Below are positions 14,051 through 25,876 of a stretch of 64,000 bases of DNA, one piece after another. The notes under the pieces were generated by a model. That model was given only the letters and a program-made list of their open reading frames with translations, had not been told where the DNA came from and ran no database searches. Position 1 is the first letter of the stretch; each line of letters starts with the position of its first letter. Source of the stretch: Serinus canaria. Taxonomy: Eukaryota > Chordata > Aves > Passeriformes > Fringillidae. The translations under genes and the position numbers were made by a program. The stretch spans positions 9,563,501 to 9,627,500 of the forward strand of contig NC_066316.1 in the NCBI RefSeq assembly GCF_022539315.1. The letters are read 5' to 3'.

Positions 14051-16090
14051 TCCTGGAAGGCCAAGGGCAGGGGCTGTTCCAGCCTTGTTGATGGACAGTG
14101 AGTCCAACCCAGCCAGACCTTCCCTTCCTCATCCAGCACTGCAGGAGCTCTTGCACAGTATTGGGGCCTTTGGAATGGGATATTACTGGTGTGGTTTCCT
14201 GATTCAAAATGAGCACAGCTCTGGGAACACTCTCGTTGTAATTTTACCTTCTCTTTTGCAGTTTTCTTTTGCATATTTTGATCTATCTGCACTGGGAATA
14301 ATGAACCCTCAAAACTCACTCTGACCCATGAGCACATGGTACACACAGATCTTTTTTGGCAGTCACATTGAGCAAACTTCAAGAGAAACTCTGGGTAATT
14401 TTTGTCTACATTTTCACTCCATTTTACCATCAGACCATTAAAATAAGTAAAATAGCTCAGGAAGAGAAAAAAGAGAGAGACACACAAAAAAGTTCAATAA
14501 ATATGAGCATATTTGAAATGTTTGATAAGAGTGTGCTGGCTTTTGATTACTGCTGCCTTTTATGAAGTTAAATCTGAATCTTTTATAGTGCATTACCAAG
14601 AGATAAAGCACAGTTACTGCTTGTGCAATTTGGTTCTATACCCTAAGCAAAAATTCCTCTTCCTTGATTCTGTATGCTACCAGAAGGGATAAGATTTTAA
14701 TTACCAGACAGTAAAGTCCCTTCCCATTTTCATGGTAATAGCCCTAAAGTTATTTTTACTCACTAATTACACAGTGCCCATTAAAATGCCAGTGGTTAGG
14801 TACAAACTGGGGTCACTGAAATTCAGAGAGGTGTTTGTTTGTAAATCATGTAACCCCATCCCTCTGTTCCCCTGCAGGGGCTCCTGTGGAGGGACACACA
14901 GGATCTTGCAAGTGCCACGTGTCAGGCTGCCTGGGACTGTCATTGTCCCGTGCCAAACCACAGGGACAGCCCTACCTGTGGGACTGTGTGTGTCTGTCCA
15001 GGCACCATGTCCTGTGTGTGCTGTCTGCTGCAGACAGGAAAGGTTCCTGCAGGGTTCAGGAAGGTGTGAAATGCAAGGCAGTCCTGTTTGAGTCCTATGC
15101 TGCCCATAAACAGTGAGCCCAACTTTGCAAGAACAGAGCTTCATCAAGGGGAGGAGGGTGGTAATCACAGATCCTCTGAGCCAGAGAGACAGAGCTCTCC
15201 CAGGGTTTTCCTGGGGAGCTGTGAGAAAGCTCAGAGAAAGAATTAACACAATTATTACCTCAAGCCCTGCACCTGGCAGGCAATCTCTGTTTGCCAAAGA
15301 TGGGATTGTCCCTTCTTGACCAATAGGCGAGAGAAGATTCCTAAAGGCCAAAGAGGTCTTAGGTCCACCATTGTTTCTATAGGAACTGTGGATTTCTAAA
15401 AATAAAGTGCTTTTTCATGCCTTCTGATGATGGAGTCTCTGTATCACCTTTGTCTGTCCCCAATACCCCTTCAGTGATAATTGGTAACCCCTTTGGTGAC
15501 AGAGGAGAATTTAAATTCTCTTCCAGCTCGCTTGGGCCATGAATGAGCTTTATAACCAGGGCAAAGTGCTGTTTCCACTGGCTGAAAGAATGGGTATAAT
15601 GGTGGTTCTTAGACAACTCCATCTCATTAGTATAGTAGGTCTGAAAAGACACTTAGTTCCTGGAACAGAATGGGGCCACAACCCCAGGGATGTTCCTGGT
15701 GCTAAAATGCTAAACCCAGACTTGTTCTAGTTCCTATTTGTAAAGCCTTGCTCTGAGCCTGATGGAAGGGAGAGTGGAGGTTCCTCCTTGGTCAGACCTT
15801 CCCTGTGGCTTGTTCTTGAAAGGTGCCTGCCTTTCTCTCCCTGGAAAGAGCATGGAAGAGGAAAACAGCATCCTGACTCATGCCTTAAGCACCTGCAGCT
15901 TTCACTTGGAGTTTGGAAGTCAGGCTGGTGAGGTGTGACTGACACAGAGTTATTAATTCAAACTTTTCTGGAGTAAAACACGTGCTGGGCTGCTTGCAGA
16001 CCACACCTCAGAGGAGCATGGAAGAGGATGGACTCTGGAAGAGTTTTCCAGAGCAGAGCTGAGCATGGAGACTCTGCAGAGTGAGGGAGA
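14051..16090. other. Unique non-coding DNA
   Basis: No repeat or gene is recognised. A 194-codon minus-strand frame (15351-14767) is open but has no recognisable domain and is opposed by open frames on the other strand, so I leave it out as a gene. The segment at 14440-14800 is AT-rich. Confidence 0.55.
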
Positions 16091-16471
16091 TGTGTGGTGG
16101 TGTTCGCAGGGGTCCCAGGACGAGGGAAGAGATGAGAATCTCGACTCCATGCTTCAGAAGGCTGATTTATTATTTTATGATATATGTTATATTAAAACTA
16201 TACTGAAAGAATAGAAGAAAGGATTTCATCAGAAAGCTAGCAAGGAATAGAAAGGAATGGAATGATAATAAAATCTTGTGACTCACCAGAGAACCCGAGA
16301 CAGCTGGACTGTGGTTGGCCATTAATTAGAAACAACCCCATGAGACCAATCACAGATGCACCTGTTGCATTCCACAGCAGCAGATAATTATTGTTTACAA
16401 TTAGTTTCTGAGGCCTCTCAGCTTCTCAGGATAAAAGATCCTAACAAAAGGATTTTTCATAAAATATGTCA
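16091..16471 (-). mobile_element. Solo ERV LTR (family A')
   Basis: Read on the minus strand, this 381-base unit starts TGACATATTTTATGA and ends GAACACCACCACACA, so it has TG and CA ends. It aligns throughout with the element at 30717-31093: shared blocks are the bases around GAGAAGCTGAGAGGCC, the AATTAA/GGCCAA segment, the TATAGTTT run, the AATAAATCA near the 3' end, and GGAGTC followed by GGGACCCC. The AATAAA sits about 55 bases from the 3' end, which fits an LTR R/U5 junction. No clear target-site duplication is seen. Confidence 0.82.
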
Positions 16472-16849
16472 GCGACAGAGATGGATGCAGACCTTCAGCT
16501 CAGCAAGCAGCTCTGGGTCACTGCTCTCCACAAATCAAATTTAGGGAAACTCCTGGGGGTTCCTCAGCGGGTGCTGCTCCGTTTGGGCAGCCAGGAAGGG
16601 AGCACTGCTTGGCCAAAGCATGGGGCTGCCAGCAGCATCAGGAAAGCGGGAATTGCGGCTCTGCGTGGGCAGGTGACAAACGCGCAGCTCCCGGCGACAG
16701 AGGGCACACGGACACAGCCCGAGGTGCCACCCGGGCAGAGCCAGCACGGACGGGGACACTGCTGCACACAGCGGGCACAGTCCTGCTCTGCTCACCCGGC
16801 AGCAATGGTGCTCTGCTTCATGAGCCCCTGGGGGACTTCGTGTCACTTC
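16472..16849. other. CpG-rich patch between LTRs
   Basis: I count about 16 CpG dinucleotides between 16566 and 16800, against very few elsewhere in the window. It sits directly next to minus-oriented LTRs. It may be the leader or internal remnant of a young ERV, or a small host CpG island. No protein domain is recognised in any frame. Confidence 0.5.
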
Positions 16850-17143
16850 TGTGCTGAGGATGACACAGGAGCAGGCGAGAGGCAGGATTGTGGGAAGAGC
16901 AAAGAAGGCTTTATTCAAGAGAACAGCGCGGTTTTATAGAGTGATCGGATAAATTCTGCTTGATTGGCCAACTAATAAAAACACCTTCCTCACACACTTG
17001 AGAAGAATAGAGATGAAGTAGAAAAACAGCACCTGCAGATTGTTTGTACTTAGCAAGTTATCACATCCTTACAACTCCCTAAAAATTCTCACAAGCCGAT
17101 GTGGGAAACGCTTGCCGTTTCTCTCTGTCCCATGGCATCCACA
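16850..17143 (-). mobile_element. Compact ERV LTR with TATA box and poly(A) signal
   Basis: On the minus strand the unit runs from TGTGGATGCCATGGGACAG (17143) to TCCTCAGCACA (16850). It contains a CAAT-like GGCCAATCA, a TATAAA at 16938-16933 and AATAAA at 16915-16910, only about 20 bases further on, followed by pyrimidine-rich bases. This tight TATA-AATAAA layout is typical of retroviral LTRs with a short R region. The outer ends are inferred from TG/CA. I see no primer-binding site or target-site duplication. Confidence 0.65.
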
Positions 17144-17371
17144 GTTTTACCTGGATTTCTGGGAACTTCCCTGCACCAAGGTTTCAACACTGAGTCTGCA
17201 AGAAAGGAGGAAATGGCTGAGTAAAAACATCAGCATCTGGCCCAAAGAGGGTCCCAATTTAACCAGCGGGCTTGCAGCAGGGAAACCTGGGGGGACAGCA
17301 GTGTTTTGTGTGACCCATTGGCCATGGCAGGCTGATTTAAACTCACCCGCAGGGCAAAGCCCCTCGGGAAG
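17144..17371. other. Sequence between two LTR units
   Basis: About 230 bases link the compact LTR and the next LTR. There is no retroviral protein motif. It could be ERV internal remnant or host DNA. Confidence 0.4.
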
Positions 17372-17989
17372 TGCGAAAAACGCCAATCACTTGTTTTTAA
17401 AATTTTAAAAGTTTCATAGGAATAAAATGGTTATAAAAATTGTAAAATGATTATAGTAATAAAAATTTGGACAACTTGAATTTGGACAATACGAGACAAT
17501 AAAAACAAAGAGTTATGGATGGTCTGGGTACCTCTTTCTGGGCAAAATAAGCCCGAAAAAGGACCCACGTTAGCAGAGGATTAACCCTTAAAAGCAACAG
17601 CCTGGTGCATATTCATACACCTCACCCATGATGCATAAATTCCATTCAAACACAGGATTCTGTCTGGGCAGTGTCAGCTTCTTCCTCTGAATCCTGACGG
17701 CGTCTTCAGGAATGAGCGAGGCAGGAAGAAGTTCATTTCTTCTGATCAGAGAGCAATAAATTCTCTTTCTCTGAAAGATTTAGGTGTCCTGTGGCTGTTA
17801 TCTTGCTGTGAATCCTTTCTTTTAAAAAAGGATCCTACATAGCATAGTTTCTATTTTAACATTTTGTTATAGCCTAAAACTCTATTTAACACACTAAAGA
17901 GAATTAGTACAGCATAACTTTCTAACATAACACATATAATATTAATTTCAATATTTGCCAAAAGCCAATCATAAAATACACATTTCACA
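17372..17989 (-). mobile_element. AT-rich ERV LTR, about 618 bp
   Basis: On the minus strand it begins TGTGAAATGTGTATTTTATG and ends near GGCGTTTTTCGCA. It contains long AT-rich tracts, a GAGAATTTATTGCTC segment and GGGTTAATCCTCTGCTAAC. From memory it resembles a very common oscine ERV LTR, and this is the main support. The flanks CTTCCT and CTTCCC on the two sides resemble each other but are not cleanly adjacent to both ends, so I do not call them a target-site duplication. Confidence 0.65.
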
Positions 17990-20900
17990 TTAAGGAAGTG
18001 TGAAGGCTGTGAATATTTGCTAGGAAAATAACCAGCATCATTTAGAGTTAAGAAGGTTCATGGGGTTGGGCTGGACCTCAGACTGTTGGCATTGAGAGCA
18101 ATTTGCTGGAGCAGAGAGGATGCTCTGTCTCTGGGTCCTCCAGCTGTGACACAGATGGAGAACCCTGCTCTGGTTCTGCTCCCTGAAATAATTCATCTTG
18201 CTGTGCAAAGAGGTCCTGATCCTGCAATGGGCTCTGGGCAGGGACAGCAGCCTTCTTATGTGATGCAATGTACAGGATCAGCACTCCACCTGGAGTTCAG
18301 TCCTAAGGCACACACCCACTTTGATGACGTGTTTGACTGCTTTCTGTGCCTAGGCACAGAGCACTCAGGAGGTCTTGCCAGGGAAAAAGTTTCCTTGAGG
18401 TTTTCCTGCAATGACACTGAACTCTTGCCTTGGTGTTTGGGTCTGTTTTTAAAAAAATTCTGCACGTTCTCCAAAGAGATTAATTCAAAGCATGGGTCCA
18501 AAATCTCACTGCAGAGGGGTAGCTGCATTTCTCAGTGCTTACACTAAATCAATCAGCTGGTGTTGCACAAGAAAGAGCTGCCCTCCAGCCCTTCTGAATG
18601 TTTTATCAACTTTGGGCTGAAGACTGTAGCTCACAGCCAACAAATCAGCGGGGTCTTTTCCAAAAGCTGCTAAAGCAAAGCTTCTTTAACAGGAAGCTCC
18701 AGGTATTTAGGCTGTGTGAGAGCCTGGAGACCCAGATTCCCCTGTTGGACATTCCCTGCAGGGAATGGGCACCCTCATGCCTGGTGCTGCTGCCATTCCT
18801 GACCCAAGCTGTTAAGCCCCCATGGCTAATAAGCACCACAGCTTTTGTGGGGTTTTTGCAGCCCACCTGATGGGCCTGGCTGCAGGTTTCCAGGTGGGTA
18901 GAGAGCAGACAACCACCTCTAAAGTCTTCACTTTAAAGGTGACTTGCAAAAACCACACCCTGTGACAAAGGAGATCTCCTGTTGAATATTTGGCTTGGAA
19001 AAACAAAACAAAACAAAGCAAAGCAGCTACAGCAACAACAAGAAACCCAAAAGAAGACCTGCCCCTCTGTCCTGGACTTCTAAAGGATATTTGTGCTTGA
19101 TTCTGTAGCAGAGGAGGAAGGAACTGTGCTACCAAGGTAGACTGCAATTAGGTGGGGCTCTGATTTTGCTCATGTGAGTGCTGCTGGTGCTGTGGGGGCC
19201 AGTAAAGGCACTGTTCTTTGTTCATGTTGTTCTGTGTTTTGTGAGCATCTGTGTCTTTAGGATGCAGGCTTTGCTGTGTGGAGGCACCCAGGAGATGGAA
19301 ACCTGGCAAAGAGGCTGGTGAGGAAAAACCCCTTGTGTCTTCAAGCCTGTGGGATCACACTTCTGCTCACAGGATACCTCCTAGAATGAGCTTTAGAAAA
19401 TGCTGTTCCTCACCAGGACTCTGTTTTAGGGTATCATAATGGCTTTCCTGGGGGATTTCTTACAAGAACTGCAGGTTTCTGCAGGACAGGCTCTTCCAAC
19501 AGGGATTCAGCATCCTGCTGTGGTTATGGGACAAGATAACAGTACTGACCTGGGTAACCACATTGAACACTGACCAATTCTTTCTACTGAAAACTTTGAA
19601 AGCTACAAAAAAAAGAGGAAGCCTTCATCCAAAAGTCTTGGGAAGTGCAGCCTAGCACCATCTCTTCCTAACATAAGATATGTGCTTGTATTCATATTCT
19701 GCACAGGCTGCATAGCTGGTGTTTGATGGTGCATGTCTCAGAATCAACACTGAAATGAGAGGCCTAGATAGATTTGTTCTTTTAATGTGACTGTAAAGTG
19801 GAATCTGCATCTAAAACACCATGACATTGATTTCCCACAAAGTGACAGTCTTGTCTCATTACCTTGATTCATTTGTTGTCTGATGGATTTTAATAGCGAA
19901 GATCTGAATTTCAATGATTAACCCCCACCCCAAAAGGAAAAAGTTTAGAGCTGTGTCACATCAGCAGCTTCAAAAATAACCAGTGTTTGGGAAGAAATTC
20001 ACAGTATTGGAAGCCTGATGGCAGGGAGCCTCAAACAAAAGGGAAACATTGAAGATGGAGAGATGGGGGAGAGAAATGTTGGATGGGAGAGGCATTAGCA
20101 TTGAACAGGCAGGCACATATCCCTATAAAGAAAGATCAACTCCATCTCTGTGTCCAGATATCTTCTGCTCTGACTTACCCTCGTCTGTGCTGCGGTGCTA
20201 TTTCCTTGAAGCAATCTTTCTCATATTTGGGACTTCACACAGTGTGTTTTATGAGCCACAAAGAGTTACAATTCCACTGAGATGTATTTGACTTAGGAAC
20301 ATAACAGATTCTGTTTCTGAGTAGATGGAGTAAAAGTCCCCTCTACTAAACATGGGAGATAGAAGGAGTGACTATAGCATATGTAGAGAACATCCAAAGG
20401 AATATAAGGAAGAGGGGAAAAAACCCCTGAGAGTGGACAGAGATAGTGAGGTGAGGTTTGTCCACTGCGTTTTAAGTTTCCTGTAACATCTTTGTTATCT
20501 GATATCTCTGAGCTTATCTCCCTAAAAGTGGCAGCTAGGAAACGACATTCTCACTGTGCTGCTTCATCAAAGCGATGGCTGCTGTTTTAACAAGCTGCAT
20601 TAGCCAGAGATGGATGGCCCCATTTGCAGCGTGAAAGATCAGTGCTGCCTGCAGCAGTGAAGGTCTGAGCTCCCGGGGGCTCCTGCTGACAGGGGGATGT
20701 CAGGCCATTGCCAGGGAGGCAGAGCTGGTGGAGAGGCTGCTCCCCTGTATCTGGGCATCATGCTGGGGACATGGGCATCCCCACACCTCCCACACTGCCT
20801 GCTGGAACACTTGCAGCCCTTCCCTGCACTGGCGCAGAGACCGAGTGCGAGTGAGGATCGTTCATTTTGGGGTCCCTTGCAGGAAGCTGTTCCATGCCAT

Positions 20901-23476
20901 TCCCACAGGGGTGCTGTCTGTGTGGAGCAGCAGCGTGGCTGAGTGGTCAGAAGGCAGATCAGACCTTCCTCTGGAGCCATAAGTCATCTGTCCCATCCAT
21001 GTCTTCTGTCCCAGACCACGGGGTTGCCTCAGTCCAGCACTTCTGCTTGTTCTTGAGATCAAAAGGGTGGCAGGGAGGATATGGGGTCACTGACTGGGTC
21101 TGTCAAAGCCTGCACACACACTGCTTAGGAAGTCAAGTCTTAACCCTCTTGGGGAATGCTTCACATGCTTGTGGGATGGGGAGTCAACACTGGCCTGTTG
21201 TCACTCCTTCTGCAATGAGCAGAGGTGTAAATGTCAGGCAGACCCTCTGAATCAGGCAGTGGGGGTGGTGGTCACAGGGAGGGATGACAGAGTTCCTGAG
21301 AGGAGAAAGTGAAGGCAGATTAGGCAGAGTTTATAAACATGCAGTCAAGGATGGCAATGGTGGGGTGAAGGAGTGAATAGCAAGAGGAGCTGAATCTCTC
21401 ACAGGTTTCTTGCTGAGAGCATCTACAGGTGTGTCAGCATAAAGTCTTGTGTCAGCTGTGACCACGTTCATGTTTACTGAGCTGCGTTGGGTTTCGTTAC
21501 TGGAGACTGCAGCTGGATTCATGGAACTGAAATCTGTGATTTTCCTCTTTCAGAATTTCAAGAGATTTTCAGATGTTCTTAGCTGATCTTCATGCTTCTA
21601 AGAGCCTGTATCTGGCCATCTGTCTCCAATTAGTCCTCTCAGCCCTGCAGACTTCTCTCTCTGCAGTTCTCACACATCTTTTTCTTTTTTCTGCTCCGTT
21701 ATTAATAAAAGGAACACCAAAGCACTCTCAAAGTCTCGTTTTGCCTATTTGAAGAAGGATAACTTCATCCAACTGGGAAGAGGTGGGACAAGACGAATGA
21801 ATCTTTTCCCTGAACTTCTCTTAAGAACAACAAAAATTTTTTTTCCTAAGGTGTATAAGGTGACTGAGTGTTGTGGCAGAGTTCCTGGGCCAGACACAGA
21901 ATAAGGATTCAGGAGATCTGGGCTCACTCTTAAGCTCTGCTAAGTCATCCTGACTCCTATCTGTTCCACAGTTAAAAGAATTTGTGTCATTACTTTCTTT
22001 TTCCTCTGGTGCTGCCAGGACCTGAGCAAACAAAATGGGCTCTGCACACTCTGCCCCCTTCCTGGGACCATGGCTGCTCTCAGGACAGTGCAGATGGAAC
22101 CTGAGATCATGGTATTGGGAAAAAACTTTGTCTTAAAGGTGCCCTAAGTTCAGACTCTTTCTCTTGGTCTCTTCTTGAGCTGTGCTTTGGTAAGCCTGTG
22201 CCTGGTCCTGTACCTGCTGACACTGACCTCATTTCCCTGCTTGACCTTGAACCTTTCTCATCAGCACAGAAGTGTTCAGTGATGACTGCTGTCACTGGAT
22301 GTGCTCTGCCCTTCTCATTCAGGTTCTGTTGGGCTGTCTTTGTTAAAAAAGCAAAAAGGGAGCTCTTGTGGACCAAGTCTTGTCTTCCTGACAGGGCTCA
22401 GAAGAAAGGAGGTGCACAAAAATTATTTCTCTTTGAAAGTCCTTCCCAGCCTCTGGCACTTTAGGTAGGGCCTGTTGAACCTGAAGGTACAGATGTGCAA
22501 GCCTGTCTTTTCTCAGGGTAGTGAATGTTGTAGACATTTGTGTGCCAAATAACTCTGATTAGCTCCCCTTCCCTGCCTCTCATGGATTCAAAGGCCATCT
22601 GTCCATCCTGATTGGTTTTTTCAAGGGCAGAGTCCCTGCCAAAGTATGTGAAATTTATATAACTTGTCTGTATTGGCATATTTGGTCTATTTTGTCCAAA
22701 GGACATTAGTTAAAGATATTTACTTGAACATCCCTGGATTTGTTTGTTTGTACTTGAACATCATCTGGATTTGTCCTCTGCTTCATTCTAGGTGAGGAGA
22801 GCTCCCTTTACTGTAATGTTCTTCCTGCAAAATGTACACTCTACACACGTAAAGGACAAGCCTGAAGCAGCAGAGAACAACCTTTCAATAACTCTTCTGG
22901 CCCATTAACCACATGATGACACCTGGCAGGTAAAGGAGACACTCAGGAAATTCCCCCAAAAATGACTTCTGAAAGCCTTTGGAAAACTGTGGGCCTGTGT
23001 GTGATTTGTGTAATTAATGGACAGTATTGTTTGAACATGGCATGGTTGTTAAGGATGTCATGCTCAGCCTCACCTTGGTATTGTGTAGGAACATGCTGAG
23101 ATTAATTTAACATCTACTGTCCATCATTTGCAGAACTCTGTGCCTAGGCTTGGATAGTTAATGAGTCCCCTGGAGTCCTCGCTTTCAGCTTTAATTTTCT
23201 CCCTTTCTGAGCAGAGAGGAGTCAAATAAGTGAAAAATCCTATGGACAAGGGGAAAAAAGGAGGTTAAAATTCACATTTGCTGTATTTGGGGTGAAGCTT
23301 TGATTTCTGCCTAGGGACTTTGTCCTTGACAAATGTGCATCTCTGAAAACTATGCCAAGTCCCAAAGCAGTGTAAACCAGAACAGGGTGCTCAGGGCATG
23401 ACTCCCTAGCTCTCCACCTGAAAATAAAGCTTCACACATTCATCTTCTTTATCACTTTAAAGGAATCTCCCTATTG
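17990..23476. other. Unique non-coding DNA
   Basis: No gene or dispersed repeat is recognised over 5.5 kb. There is an A-rich CAAAA-type run at 19000-19025 and a short tandem duplication at 22721-22775 (listed separately). Confidence 0.6.
22721..22775 (+). repeat. Two-copy tandem duplication, period 30
   Basis: TACTTGAACATC...TGGATTTG occurs at 22721 and again at 22751, with TTTG units between. The two copies differ by a few bases. Confidence 0.8.
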
Positions 23477-23545
23477 TGGAATTATAGAATAGCTTGGCTT
23501 GGAAAAGACCTTTAGGATCACTGTACCCAGCTGTTAACCATCCTT
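23477..23545 (-). mobile_element. CR1 LINE remnant, antisense 3' end
   Basis: ATTATAGAATAGCTTGGCTT followed by GGAAAAGACCTTTAGGATCA matches the antisense CR1 tail (octamer, then the conserved 3' block). Beyond about 23545 similarity is too weak to claim, although the element may run to about 23660. Confidence 0.75.
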
Positions 23546-25468
23546 GCTCTTCTGGCCAGCTCTGCCTGAAGAACAGTATCCATCCATCAAAGCCCTCCAG
23601 GCACATGAGCCTGTAGGCAAAGTGTGACAGTGATCCAAATGAGTTCATGGCCCTGGAATGCACTCAGGCTCCTGCTTGTTCCCCGTGCTGCATGGGTTAG
23701 TGCTCAAGCACTTCAGAGACACGTCCATTTAAAAGAAGAATGTGTGAGTGCTTTTTCCCCCAGCAGGGAGACACCCATTGCTGTTACTCAGCACTCACTT
23801 CGCTCTCTCTTCTGGAGCCACCGGATGATTTAGGCTCAGCTGCCTCCAACACTGCTCAGAAAAGAACTCCCAGAACTCCCTCAGGATGTCAGCATCATGG
23901 CACTAAATCTATTTTGTAATTGCTGACCTGAAAGTGGAGCAGCAACCTTCCTCCTGGTGCCTGAAGTCACCTACAGCCTTTTCCAGCACAGGAGTATTTT
24001 TTTTTTTTTTTCCCAACCCACTGAGTACAGGCTCTGAATTTTCTTCCTGCTTCTGTGTCACAAAGTGCAAACTTAGGTGGCAGAGACAGAAAACTTCCCT
24101 CATTCATGAGTTCAGGGGCACAAGAGTCGTGGAGCAGAAGGAAGACTCAAAGGGCACCCCTGCAAAGCAGAGGTTCTTCCTCCTCTAACCCCCTCCTGTC
24201 TGTGCAGGTCCCTCTGCATGGAGCTTCACCACTGTCTCATCCCTTCCATTTCAGTGCACCAAGCCCAGACATTTATCTGGCATGCAAAACTTTAGTCAGA
24301 GCTCACCAGGTCGAACCAAGTGTGCCTCTGGCTGCTTCACTGGTAAGGCATGAACTGCAGGGAGGCAATGGACTGAGGTAGTTTTCTTCTGCCTGGACTA
24401 AAATCACTCCATTTGGTGACTTCTGTGCAGAAATGAGGGCAAATGCACAGCCTGAGCTGGGGAAAGTTGCAGTCCCATCCAAAGCTGTGGTAACAAAGGA
24501 GGGACTTCCCTGATATGTACAGGTTCATTCCTGGTTGGGGTGTGCTGAGCTAATTCAGCTTCCAGCTGAGCCTGGTTTAGAGACATCTCTGCTGTGCTGG
24601 GTCATGAACAGAACATTTTTCTTCCATGTACAAACACGGACCTTGCTGCTGCTGATGTCTCCTGTGGGTGCCTTTCACTCACAGCAGCTGAAGGAGCCAT
24701 GAAATTCTTTCCTGTACCCTGATGCTGGTTGTGTGAAAGGTGCTGTCCAAGGGCCAGGCCAGAGGAAAGTGTGGGACCTAAGGATGGAGCAGATCATGAT
24801 GTTTTCTGTGTTTTGGAGGGAGCTGGGAGAGAGCACAGAACTTGGGAAGGAAGTAGAGGAAAAATGTATCCCTCTGGCAATAATGAGAGGACAAAGCCAA
24901 CTTGTACTCTCAGAGCAGGGGACTGAATGGAACAGTAGGCTTGGAATTTGAAGATAAACTGCTTTCTCTCTAAAACTTTGAATAAAGTAAGATGTTGAGA
25001 TGCGCCCTGTCAACAAAATCCAAGAAAATCTGGCTTATGCATTTTCTTCTTCTTGCCTAAACAACACTACAGGCTACACAAGAGCCTAAAATCTCTGAAG
25101 ATGGGTTTGCTCCTTATTCCAAGAAAGCCAATGATAGTGCTGGGAACAGCTTTGGGTCAGACAGGGCTTGATGGAACAGTGCATGTGTGAGATTCCCAAG
25201 CTTGATGCCATCTGCTCATGGAGAGCATTGGATCTCTGTAAAGTTGTCAAGGGAAGTTTGTGAAAAGGAGGAGGGAAATAGCAGGCTCCAGAATGCAGGA
25301 AAATTACGACTTTTCTGTGTGGCAGTTGCTGTTGCGAGATTTGTCACTTGGTTTTTCAAATTCTGTTTCCTTCCCACTGACCACTGAGAAGTGTTAGCAA
25401 GAGGAGAGAAGTGAGTTAAACTGAGAGAAATGTGGCAATGCAACTAGCAGGACAAAAACCCTCCAAAC
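23546..25468. other. Unique non-coding DNA
   Basis: No gene is recognised. A T run lies at 23998-24012. The first 100 bases may still be decayed CR1. Confidence 0.55.
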
Positions 25469-25876
25469 TGTCACCATCATATTTTCTGAAATATCTCTTT
25501 GCCCAGAATTCTTCTCCTGGGAAGCTGAGAAGCCTCGGAGAAAAAGGAAAACAATAATTATCTCGTTTGCTTCTCCTGTGTTTTGCTGCTTTGGAATGTG
25601 GTTGGAGATTGTTTATCCAACAGGTGAATTGTTTCATGTGAATTGTTTTGACTTAATGGCCAATCACAGTCAGGCTGTGTTGGGACTCTGGAAGGAGTCA
25701 CGAGTTTTCATTATTATCTTTTAGCCTTCTGTCTGTTTCCTTTCTCTATTCTTTAGTATAGTTAATATAGCATTCTCTAATATAATATAGATTATAAATA
25801 ATAAATCAGCCTTCTAATAACATGGAGTCAGATTCATCCTTTCCTCCCAATGATGGGGGACCCCAAAAATACCACA
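25469..25876 (+). mobile_element. Solo ERV LTR (family A)
   Basis: It begins TGTCACCATCATATTTTCTG and ends GGGGGACCCCAAAAATACCACA. The body (GGGAAGCTGAGAAGCCTC, ACGAGTTTTCATTATTATC, TATAGTTAATATAGC and AATAAATCAGCC) is shared with 36710-37129 and, inverted, with 39903-40317. AATAAATCA lies about 75 bases from the 3' end. The flanks read CTCCAAAC on the left and CCCAAAC on the right, a possible 6-base target-site duplication (CCAAAC), depending on where the LTR end is placed. Confidence 0.88.

Noticed and set aside
13921..14487. 188-codon minus-strand frame
   Set aside because: Its C-terminal part is CR1 3' sequence read through. The rest has no recognisable domain.
14767..15351. 194-codon minus-strand frame, among the longest in the window
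   Set aside because: No domain, no splice or promoter context, open frames on the opposite strand, and composition typical of chance translation.
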